Assembly: GCA_964487295.1 (NCBI GenBank)
Contig: CAZAQL010000063.1
Location: forward strand, 1 to 15,944
Reading direction: 5' to 3'
Length of the DNA stretch: 15,944 nucleotides
Source: JAPEKQ01 sp964487295
Lineage (GTDB): Bacteria; Joyebacterota; Joyebacteria; Joyebacterales; Joyebacteraceae
In this document: piece by piece, positions 1 to 6,073 of the stretch
How the letters are laid out: every line of letters begins with the position of its first letter
Position numbering within the stretch: the stretch's first letter is position 1
The notes under the pieces: generated by a model
Databases searched by the model: none
What the model saw: only the letters and a program-made list of their open reading frames with translations
Told to the model about the DNA's origin: nothing
Made by a program: the position numbers and the translations under genes

Positions 1-133
1 CACGACCCAGGAACAGAACGCCTGGTTGCAGTATGGCGGGGGACTTGAGATCGCCGATCGCATCTACGCGGAACTCGGTGTGAAAATGCTTCCCAGCGGG
101 AACACCTCCGTGCAGTCGGCCGGCTGGTTCAAC
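1..133 (+). CDS. Fragment of a TRAP-transporter DctP-type substrate-binding protein (both ends missing)
   Basis: The frame starting at position 2 reads an internal part of a DctP-family periplasmic binding protein. The run QEQNAWLQYGGG, then GNTSVQ and AGWFN, matches the family block that usually reads YxGG...GNTGVQMGGWF, part of the ligand-binding region near the middle of a protein of about 330-370 residues. DctP proteins capture organic acids in the periplasm for a DctQM membrane permease. The 5' end is cut by the window edge. Family resemblance ends after the Asn at 131-133, where KEI or similar is expected. From there the frame only reads the complement of mcsA until a stop at 331. No DctQ or DctM gene is visible. 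It is therefore a broken gene or, more likely, foreign sequence joined here by the assembly. The family call rests on about 40 residues. Confidence 0.6.
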
Positions 134-156
134 ATGCGCTCAAGCGTCCACATCAT
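115..156 (-). pseudogene. Possible first codons of mcsB (protein arginine kinase), cut at the join
   Basis: Two tandem ATG codons (156-154 and 153-151) open a frame that overlaps the end of mcsA. A purine-rich GGGGGTGAT lies just upstream. The frame begins MMWTLERMLNQPAD and is then lost, reaching a stop at 64. McsB proteins often start with a short leader of this style before the conserved SRIRLARN block, and mcsB commonly follows mcsA. The stretch could therefore be the authentic mcsB start, truncated where the TRAP-like fragment on the other strand takes over. The argument is mostly from gene order: thirteen residues cannot identify a kinase, and no catalytic motif is present. Confidence 0.3.
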
Positions 157-730
157 CACCCCCGTGATCGGAGGGTCGGGGCGCGTCCCGCGGAGGCCCC
201 TGCGCGTCTCGCAAGCCGGCCGCCGAATCGGCGGCGCCCTCCGCGGCCAGCGCCCGGACGCGGTCCCTGAGCTCGGCGGCTCGCTCGTAGTCCTCGGCGC
301 GCACCGCGCGTTCGAGTTCGAGCCGGAGTGATCGCGCCTGGCGGTCGAGCTCGATGCCCGGAGGCGCGTGCGACGGTATCGTGCCGACGTGCTGCGTGCT
401 GCCGTGCACACGGCGAAGAAGCGGCCTCAGCTCAGAGGACAGCGCCTCGTAGCATCCGGCGCAACCGAGCTTGCCGCTTCGTCTGAACTCCGCGTACGTC
501 AGACCGCAGTCCGGACAGGCCGGCTCCGACGCGGTCTCGTCGGGCTCCCCCTTCATCTCCTCGAGCAGCCCCATGAGCATGTTGACGAGCGGGCCGGCGA
601 GGGGAGCGAGCGACAGCGCCATACCTCTCGTGCTCGCGCAGTCGTCACACAGCGTGAGCGTCCGGAGCTCGCCGTCGACCATCTCGACGAACCGAATGCT
701 CGCGGGCTTGCCGCAGTCGCCGCAGATCAT
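140..730 (-). CDS. mcsA: McsA-like zinc-finger protein with UvrB/UvrC (UVR) motif
   Basis: This 196-residue protein has four CxxC pairs (Cys3/6, 28/31, 72/75 and 90/93), the two zinc-binding modules expected of McsA. A UVR-type helical hairpin follows at about 133-162, centred on RAEDYERAAELRDRV. The tail (about 165-196) is charged and low in complexity. In Bacillus, McsA activates the protein arginine kinase McsB, which marks proteins for ClpCP degradation, and it also takes part in heat-shock and metal-stress control. The ATG overlaps the lolD stop in an ATGA arrangement, so it is probably translated by coupling. The next gene in such loci is normally mcsB, but only a possible stub is seen before the suspected join near 115-135. 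The family call is strong from Cys spacing plus UVR; the partner kinase is inferred. Confidence 0.85.
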   Translation of the reverse strand: MICGDCGKPASIRFVEMVDGELRTLTLCDDCASTRGMALSLAPLAGPLVNMLMGLLEEMKGEPDETASEPACPDCGLTYAEFRRSGKLGCAGCYEALSSELRPLLRRVHGSTQHVGTIPSHAPPGIELDRQARSLRLELERAVRAEDYERAAELRDRVRALAAEGAADSAAGLRDAQGPPRDAPRPSDHGGDDVDA

Positions 731-1464
731 GTCGCCTCCTCCGTCTCCGCGACGACGGCGCGACCGTCGCGCAACGCGACGACCCTGTCGGCTCGGCCGG
801 AGAGCTCCGGGTCGTGCGTCACGATGACGAATGTCTGGTTCAGAGACGACCTCAGCTCCCAGATCAGATCGTGAAGGTCGCGCGCGTGGGCGCGATCAAG
901 GTTCCCGGACGGCTCATCGGCGAAGATAACGGAAGGATGGTTGACGAGCGCCCGGGCCACGGCGACGCGCTGCTCCTCTCCCCCCGACAACTCGCCCGGC
1001 TTGTGCGCCGCCCGGTCGGCCAGGCCGACGCGATCGAGCATCTCCCGCGCGTGCCGGGCCGCGCTCTGCGCGGACTCGCCTGCGATGAGCCGGGGCATCA
1101 TGACGTTCTCGACCGCGGACAGCTCCCGCAGAAGATGGTGGAACTGGAACACGAACCCGACCGTGTGATTCCGGAAGCGAGCGAGCGGCTCGTCCGGCAG
1201 CGCGAAGACGTCCGTCCCGTCGATCGTCAGGCTCCCGGACGTCGGGCGATCGAGAGTCCCCATGATGTGGAGCAGCGTGCTCTTGCCGACGCCAGACGGC
1301 CCCACGATCGCCAGGATCTCGCCGCGCGTGATATCGAGATCCACGCCGCGGAGAACATCGAGACGCGTCGGCCCGGTATCGAACGACTTCGCTATGGCGC
1401 GACAGCGCAGCATCGTGTCGTCCGTCACGCCGCCGGGCGATCCGTTTGTCCGGGGTCTACTCAT
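727..1464 (-). CDS. lolD: Lipoprotein-releasing ABC transporter ATP-binding protein LolD
   Basis: This 245-residue ABC ATPase has Walker A GPSGVGKS (55-62), a Q-loop in VFQFHH (105-110), the signature LSGGEEQR (159-166), Walker B VIFADEP (179-185) and a switch His in VTHD (His217). It belongs to the LolD/MacB type and energises release of outer-membrane lipoproteins from the inner membrane with the adjacent LolC/E permease. The ATG at 1464 is preferred because GGAGG lies 9 bases upstream inside lolC and this start overlaps the lolC stop by 8 bases (ATGAGTAG). Later starts are GTG 1428 and ATG 1413; the ATPase fold proper begins near residue 18, so these cannot be fully excluded. The open frame also extends upstream to 1614, but that part is antisense-like Arg/Ser-rich sequence within lolC. 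Its stop overlaps the mcsA ATG. Confidence 0.93.
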   Translation of the reverse strand: MSRPRTNGSPGGVTDDTMLRCRAIAKSFDTGPTRLDVLRGVDLDITRGEILAIVGPSGVGKSTLLHIMGTLDRPTSGSLTIDGTDVFALPDEPLARFRNHTVGFVFQFHHLLRELSAVENVMMPRLIAGESAQSAARHAREMLDRVGLADRAAHKPGELSGGEEQRVAVARALVNHPSVIFADEPSGNLDRAHARDLHDLIWELRSSLNQTFVIVTHDPELSGRADRVVALRDGRAVVAETEEAT

Positions 1465-2689
1465 TGCGGATCGCCTCCACGGGGGCGAGCTTCGACGCCT
1501 TCCACGAGGGATAGAGGGCCGCCGCGAAGCTGATCGCGATGGCCGCGAGCGCCACGAACAGGAAGTCGCTCGCGCGCATGAGAACCGGCAAGGTCTCGAT
1601 CGGATAGACGTCACCGGGGAGCGAGATGAACTGATACCGGTCCAGCAGCGTCGCGAGAACGTACCCGCCGACGCTGCCGATCACCGTCCCGGCGGCGCCG
1701 CTGACGAGACCCTCCGCCACGAAGATCCGCATGATCGATCTGGATGTGGCCCCCATGGACTTCATCACGCCGATGTCCTTCGTCTTCTCCATCACGACCA
1801 TGATGAGCGTGCTCGCGATGTTGAAGGCCGCCACCATGATGATGAGCGACAGGATCCAGAACATCACACGCTTCTCGGTCTTCATCCAGGTGAAGAGGTT
1901 GCGATTCAGCTCGATCCAGTTGTTGGCGCGATACGGGAACCCGCCGACGCGCTCGACGATCGCTGCGCCGACCTCGGGCGCCCGGTAGGGATCCTCGACG
2001 CGCACCTCGATCCCGGTGACCCCGTCGCCGAGGCCGAAGAGACGCCGCGCCTCGTCAAGATCGATGTACACGAGCTGCTGGTCGTATTCGTACATGCCCG
2101 AGCTGTAGAGACCGACGACCTCGAACCCCGCGACGGCCGGCATGAGCCCCATCGGCGTCATCACGTAGTCGAAGGGCGACGTGATCGCCACCGTGTCTCC
2201 GACCGTGACTCGGAGCCTCAGCGCAAGCTCGTCCCCGATGACCATCCTCGGTGTCTCGCCCGGGCCCGCCCGGAGCGTCTCGACGCGCGGGCTGATGTTC
2301 TGCATGATGTCGGTGACACGCGCCTCCTGCGCGAGGTCCGTCCCTCGGATGACTCCTCCGTCCGAGCGCTCGTCTCCTCTGAGCACGCCCTTCGAGTACG
2401 TGAACGGCGCGGCCGCGACGACCCCCGGCACCCCCTCGACGACATCTGTCATTCGATCGTAGTCGGTGACGGGCTCGACACCGTACCTGAGCAGGATCAC
2501 GTGCGCGTTGATGCCGATGATCCGCCGGTGAATCTCCTCCTCGAAACCGTTCATCACGGCAAGCACGACGGTCAGCGCCATGACGCCGACGGCCACGCCC
2601 ACGATCGAGATGATCGAGATGATGGAGATGAACCGCGTCTTCCGCTTGGCCCTCAGATAGCGCCACGCGACGAACCACTCGAAGGCCAC
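1457..2689 (-). CDS. lolC: Lipoprotein-releasing permease, LolC/LolE family
   Basis: A 410-residue inner-membrane protein with the MacB/LolC layout. A cytoplasmic start (FVAWRYLRAKRK) leads into TM1 at about 20-46. A periplasmic domain spans about 50-270, and three further membrane segments lie at about 275-300, 322-348 and 375-394. The segment EKTKDIGVMKSMGA (301-314) is the conserved cytoplasmic coupling element that contacts LolD. The C-terminus PVEAIRNE is also typical. The protein extracts mature lipoproteins for the outer-membrane carrier. Translation starts at GTG 2689, two bases after the lysS stop, with AAGGAG five bases upstream. Only one LolC/E gene is present beside lolD, so it probably works as a homodimer, unlike the LolCDE complex of gammaproteobacteria. 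LolC and LolE cannot be separated by eye. Confidence 0.92.
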   Translation of the reverse strand: MAFEWFVAWRYLRAKRKTRFISIISIISIVGVAVGVMALTVVLAVMNGFEEEIHRRIIGINAHVILLRYGVEPVTDYDRMTDVVEGVPGVVAAAPFTYSKGVLRGDERSDGGVIRGTDLAQEARVTDIMQNISPRVETLRAGPGETPRMVIGDELALRLRVTVGDTVAITSPFDYVMTPMGLMPAVAGFEVVGLYSSGMYEYDQQLVYIDLDEARRLFGLGDGVTGIEVRVEDPYRAPEVGAAIVERVGGFPYRANNWIELNRNLFTWMKTEKRVMFWILSLIIMVAAFNIASTLIMVVMEKTKDIGVMKSMGATSRSIMRIFVAEGLVSGAAGTVIGSVGGYVLATLLDRYQFISLPGDVYPIETLPVLMRASDFLFVALAAIAISFAAALYPSWKASKLAPVEAIRNE

Positions 2690-2691
2690 CG

Positions 2692-4158
2692 CTACTCCTT
2701 CCGCTCCGGTCGCATCGGCGGGAAGAGGATCACGTCACGGATCCCCGGCTCGCCGGTGAAGAGCATCACCATACGATCGATCCCGAGACCCAGTCCCCCG
2801 GTCGGCGGCATGCCGTGCATGAGAGCGGTCACGAAGTCCTCGTCCATCCCGTGAGCCTCGACGTCACCCTCGGCCCGCTTCTCGACCTGGGCCTGAAATC
2901 GCCTGAGCTGCTCGTCCGGATCGTTGAGCTCGCTGAACGAGTTGCCGAGCTCCAGCCCGGCGACGAAGACCTCGAACCGCTCGACGATCTCCGGGTCGTC
3001 GGGCGACTGCTTCGCGAGAGGCGAGATCTCGATCGGGTAGTCGATGAGGAACGTCGGCTCGAGGAGGTTCGGTTCTACGAGCTCGTCGAGGATCTTCTCG
3101 ACGCACGCGCCGAAGCCCGCCTTGTCGTCCACGTCGAGCCCCCTGTCGCGAGCCGCGCGCCGAAGCGCATCCGGGCTCTCGAGCGCGGCCGCGCCGACGG
3201 CGTCGGAGACGGCGTCCAGCACGCGCAGGCGCCTCCAGGGACGCTTGAGATCGATGGTCAGCTCGCCGTACTCGAACCGGGTGTCGCCGTGAAGTCGGAT
3301 CGCGATGGCCTCGAAGAGCGCCTCGGTGAGCTCCATCATGTCGTTGTAGTCCGCGTAGGCCTCGTAGAGCTCGAGCTGCGTGAACTCCGGGCTGTGCGTG
3401 CGATCCATCCCCTCGTTCCGAAAGTCCTTGCCGATCTCGAAGACGCGGTCGAACCCGCCAACGATGAGCCGCTTGAGGTAGAGCTCGTCGGCGATCCTGA
3501 GATAGAGCGTCATGTCGAGCGCCTGATGGTGCGTCACGAACGGCTCGGCGAAGGCGCCCCCGTAGATCGGCTGGAGCACGGGCGTCTCGACCTCGATGTA
3601 GCCGCGCTCCTCCAGGAACTCACGCGCCGTGCTCAGGATGATGCTCCTTCCGAGGAAGGTGTCGCGGACCTCGTCGTTCGCGATGAGGTCGAGATAGCGC
3701 TGACGGTAGCGCTGCTCCTTGTCCTTGAGGCCGTGGAACTTCTCGGGAAGCGGCAGCAGCGACTTCGCCAGGAGCGTGACCTCGGTCGCCTTGACGCTGA
3801 CCTCGCCGGCTCGCGTCCTGAACACCTCACCGCGAACCCCGACGATGTCGCCCACGTCCATGAGCTTCCATGCCGAGTACGCCACATCACCGACCTCGTC
3901 CTTCCGCACGTAGATCTGGACCCTCCCGCTGCCGTCACGAAGGTCGGCGAACCCGGCCTTGCCGTGTCCCCGGACGGCCATCAGCCGTCCCGCGACCGTC
4001 ACCTCCGAGCTCTCGAGCTCGTCGAAGATCTCGTGGATCTCCTCCGCGAGGTGCGTCCTTTCGAACCGCCTCGGATACGGCTCGACGCCCATCGCGCGAA
4101 GCTCCTCGAGATTGCGGCGCATCTGCGCGCCCTGGACTGTCTCCTCGGGCCTCTCCAC
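2692..4158 (-). CDS. lysS: Lysyl-tRNA synthetase, class II
   Basis: This 488-residue protein has the full class II LysRS architecture. The N-terminal OB-fold anticodon-binding domain spans about 54-130 (VTVAGRLMAVRGHGKAGFADL and following). The catalytic core contains motif 2 FRNEGMDRTHSPEFT (246-260), the lysine-pocket segment GNSFSELNDP (405-414), and motif 3 GLGLGIDRM (455-463), which binds ATP. The block GGAFAEPFVTHH (200-211) is also family-typical. It charges tRNA-Lys in the cytoplasm. The start is GTG 4158, supported by a G-rich Shine-Dalgarno stretch (AAGGGGGGA) a few bases upstream. It is separated from prfB by 111 bases holding three small inverted repeats, the only sizeable gap in this operon, so lysS may have its own leader. 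It ends two bases before lolC. Confidence 0.96.
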   Translation of the reverse strand: MERPEETVQGAQMRRNLEELRAMGVEPYPRRFERTHLAEEIHEIFDELESSEVTVAGRLMAVRGHGKAGFADLRDGSGRVQIYVRKDEVGDVAYSAWKLMDVGDIVGVRGEVFRTRAGEVSVKATEVTLLAKSLLPLPEKFHGLKDKEQRYRQRYLDLIANDEVRDTFLGRSIILSTAREFLEERGYIEVETPVLQPIYGGAFAEPFVTHHQALDMTLYLRIADELYLKRLIVGGFDRVFEIGKDFRNEGMDRTHSPEFTQLELYEAYADYNDMMELTEALFEAIAIRLHGDTRFEYGELTIDLKRPWRRLRVLDAVSDAVGAAALESPDALRRAARDRGLDVDDKAGFGACVEKILDELVEPNLLEPTFLIDYPIEISPLAKQSPDDPEIVERFEVFVAGLELGNSFSELNDPDEQLRRFQAQVEKRAEGDVEAHGMDEDFVTALMHGMPPTGGLGLGIDRMVMLFTGEPGIRDVILFPPMRPERKE

Positions 4159-4174
4159 TCGTCCCCCCTTGAAC

Positions 4175-4200
4175 GGCCGGCGAGACCGGCCTCATGAGGC
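4175..4200 (-). other. Two abutting inverted repeats in the lysS leader
   Basis: Positions 4175-4191 form a 6-bp stem (GGCCGG / CCGGCC) around a 5-base loop. It abuts the perfect 12-base palindrome GCCTCATGAGGC at 4189-4200, so the two structures share three bases and exclude each other. Both lie in the short leader between prfB and lysS, just upstream of the lysS Shine-Dalgarno. Mutually exclusive hairpins at this place could modulate lysS translation or be a processing site. No T-box or other known riboswitch motif is recognisable, and in GC-rich DNA such short repeats also occur by chance. Confidence 0.25.
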
Positions 4201-4236
4201 TTCCAGGTTGTCCGCTTCCAGATTCAGTTATAGCAT

Positions 4237-4259
4237 CCGGCTGGCGGATCCGCCACCGG
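4237..4259 (-). terminator. Hairpin after prfB, possible weak terminator or processing site
   Basis: A perfect 14-base palindrome, TGGCGGATCCGCCA (4242-4255), is extended on both sides by CCGG pairs with one bulged base, starting 11 bases beyond the prfB stop. No run of T follows on the - strand, so an intrinsic terminator of the classic kind is not supported. Attenuation between prfB and lysS or an mRNA-stability hairpin are equally possible. Confidence 0.3.
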
Positions 4260-4269
4260 CTGCCGGCCG

Positions 4270-5362
4270 TCAGGCCGTGGATTTCAGATACGCCTCGATG
4301 AACGGGTCGAGAGCTCCATTGAGCACGGCGTCGACGTCGGATGTCTCCACGCCGGTGCGCGTGTCCTTGACGAGTTGATAGGGGTGCACGACATACGAGC
4401 GAATCTGGCTTCCCCACGCGATCTCGAGCTTCTCCCCCTCGGCCTCCTGCTGCTTCTTCCGCTGCTCCTCCTCGCGAAGCGCGTAGAGCCGGGCCTTGAG
4501 GATCTTCATGGCGTTCTCCCGGTTCCGGAACTGCGAGCGCTCGCTCTGGCACGACACGACGATGCCCGTCGGTTCGTGCGTGAGGCGCACCGCGGTCGAG
4601 CTCTTGTTCACGTGCTGGCCGCCAGGACCGCTGGCGCGGAAGACGTCCATTCTCACGTCCGCCTCGTTGATCTCGATCTCGATCGTATCGTCGATGTCCG
4701 GATAGGCCGCCATGGAGGCGAAGGAGGTGTGACGCCGGTGCGCGGCGTCGAAGGGCGACAGCCGCACGAGGCGGTGAACACCGATCTCCGCTCGCATGTA
4801 GCCGTACGCGAAGGGACCTCGAACGACGGCCGTCGCGCTCTTGACGCCCGCTTCGTCAGCGCTCTGCACATCCAGGATCTCGACGTCGAAACCGCGTCGC
4901 TCAGCCCATGCCGTGTACATCCGGAAGAGCATGCCCGCCCAGTCCTGAGAGTCGACGCCGCCGGCGCCCGGGTGGACCGACACGATGGCATTTCGCTCGT
5001 CGTCCTTGCCCGAAAGCATCTTCCTGAGCTCCAGATCACGGAGCTTGAGCTCGATGCCGGCAAGCTCCGCCTCCGCCGCCGCCGTCGCCTCTCCCCCCTC
5101 CTCCTCTGAGAGCTCGACGAGCGCCCGCGCGTCGTCGAACCTGTTCCGAAGCTCGGCGATGGGATCGGTCCACGCCTTCAGCGCGGCGATCCTCGACGCG
5201 ACGTCCCGGGCGTTGTCGGGGGTCTCCCAGAATTCCGGGAGGGCCGTCTGCGCCTCCAGCTTCTCCCGCTCCGCCTGCTTCGCGGGCAGGTCAAAGGTAC
5301 TCCGAGAGCTCGTCGAGACGCGCCTGCATCGCGTCGAGCTCCTTCAGCTTCTCGCTGGCCAT
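4270..5362 (-). CDS. prfB: Peptide chain release factor 2, made by programmed +1 frameshift
   Basis: The complete product is 363 residues and is encoded in two frames. Codons 1-23 run from ATG 5362 to CTT 5294. An in-frame TGA (5293-5291) follows, and reading resumes at GAC 5292 after a +1 slip, continuing to the stop at 4270. The spliced protein has the anticodon-mimic tripeptide SPF (about 202-204), which marks RF2 rather than RF1, and the catalytic GGQ (about 247-249) within SGPGGQHVN. RF2 releases peptides at UGA and UAA codons. Slippage at the early UGA depends on low RF2 levels and so autoregulates the gene. The start ATG overlaps the coaE stop by one base (TGATG), with an AGGTGAGG ribosome site. 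Gene callers that ignore the shift give only the second frame, for example a 249-residue product from 5019, and lose the N-terminal helical domain. Confidence 0.95.
5290..5303 (-). promoter_or_regulatory. RF2 programmed +1 frameshift site
   Basis: On the - strand the sequence reads GGAG TAC CTT TGA C. This is the slippery CTT codon, an in-frame UGA followed by C (the weak-termination context), and an internal Shine-Dalgarno-like GGAG three bases before CTT, the same spacing as in the classic E. coli site. The stop falls at codon 24, close to codon 26 in E. coli. Removing the single T at 5293 restores a continuous RF2 frame. Confidence 0.93.
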
Positions 5363-6036
5363 CAGTCCTCACCTTTCGCTGGGTTCTCCGGGCCACCGGG
5401 ACGTCCTCCGAGCCCGCCCCCGGGTTCCCGTTCGCACTCCTCAAGGAGCCGGCGCGCGAGCTCCTCCGCCTTCGCGCGGAGCTCCTCCGGACTCCCGTCG
5501 TTCCAGATGATGTCGTCCGCGACCTCCCGCAGGACCTGCGGCGGCAGCTGGGCGCTCATCCTGTCGCGCGCCTCCTGCTCGCTCATCCCGCCGCCGACGA
5601 GCCGACGCACGCGAACCGCGACCGGAGCGTCGACGACCACGATCCTGTCGAAGAGGTCAAGAACGTCCCACTCCGCAAGCAGCGCCGCGTCGACGACCAG
5701 AAGACACGTCGAGCCGGTCGAGGAGCGCTCGAGCTCCTCCATCCTTTCGATGATGCGCGACACAAGCGCCGGATGTGTGATCGAGTTCAGCCGGGCGACC
5801 CCTTCCGGCGACGCGAACGCGCGCGACGCCAGCTCACCCCGATCGAGCGAGCCATCGCCCCGCAGGATGTCGTCGCCGAACGCGTCGACGAGGCGCGACA
5901 GGACCGCCTCTCCCGGCTCGACGAGCTCGCGCGCCACGCCGTCAGCGTCGATCACGGCCGCGCCGCGGGACGCGAGCACGCGGGCGACGGTGCTCTTCCC
6001 CGAGGCGATGCCGCCCGTCAGTCCGATGCGATACAC
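5362..6036 (-). CDS. coaE: Dephospho-CoA kinase
   Basis: The 224-residue protein begins MYRIGLTGGIASGKST, the typical CoaE N-terminus with its P-loop (GGIASGKS, 8-15). DADGVAREL (30-38) and NSITHP (84-89) follow, the dephospho-CoA-binding and family-conserved segments. It phosphorylates the ribose 3'-OH of dephospho-CoA, the last step of coenzyme A synthesis. The start is taken as GTG 6036, the only start codon near the conserved N-terminus, with GGGGGAG just upstream at tight spacing. The open frame continues further upstream into polA, but that extension is Arg/Ser-rich and not CoaE-like. The C-terminus carries an unusual Gly/Pro-rich tail (about 205-224) reaching into the start of prfB. 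It lies 37 bases after polA, as in many bacteria where polA and coaE are neighbours. Confidence 0.94.
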   Translation of the reverse strand: MYRIGLTGGIASGKSTVARVLASRGAAVIDADGVARELVEPGEAVLSRLVDAFGDDILRGDGSLDRGELASRAFASPEGVARLNSITHPALVSRIIERMEELERSSTGSTCLLVVDAALLAEWDVLDLFDRIVVVDAPVAVRVRRLVGGGMSEQEARDRMSAQLPPQVLREVADDIIWNDGSPEELRAKAEELARRLLEECEREPGGGLGGRPGGPENPAKGED

Positions 6037-6073
6037 GCACTCCCCCGATCCGCACGCGGCCCGCCCGGGCCGC

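Noticed and set aside
1465..1614. Upstream extension of lolD within lolC.
   Set aside because: The added residues are low-complexity Arg/Ser, while ATG 1464 has a well-placed GGAGG and a typical overlap with lolC.
2585..2632. Tandem-like GATCGAGAT / GATGGAGAT repeats.
   Set aside because: They encode the ISIISIIS membrane segment of LolC and reflect the amino-acid repeat, not a separate element.
1262..4197. Long + strand open frames opposite lolC and lysS.
   Set aside because: They are rich in Arg, Asp, His and Val without any fold signature, and are explained by codon bias of the real - strand genes.
4270..5019. prfB as a truncated 249-residue gene or a pseudogene with a stop codon.
   Set aside because: The stop at 5291-5293 is exactly the RF2 recoding site, and both frames join into a full-length RF2.
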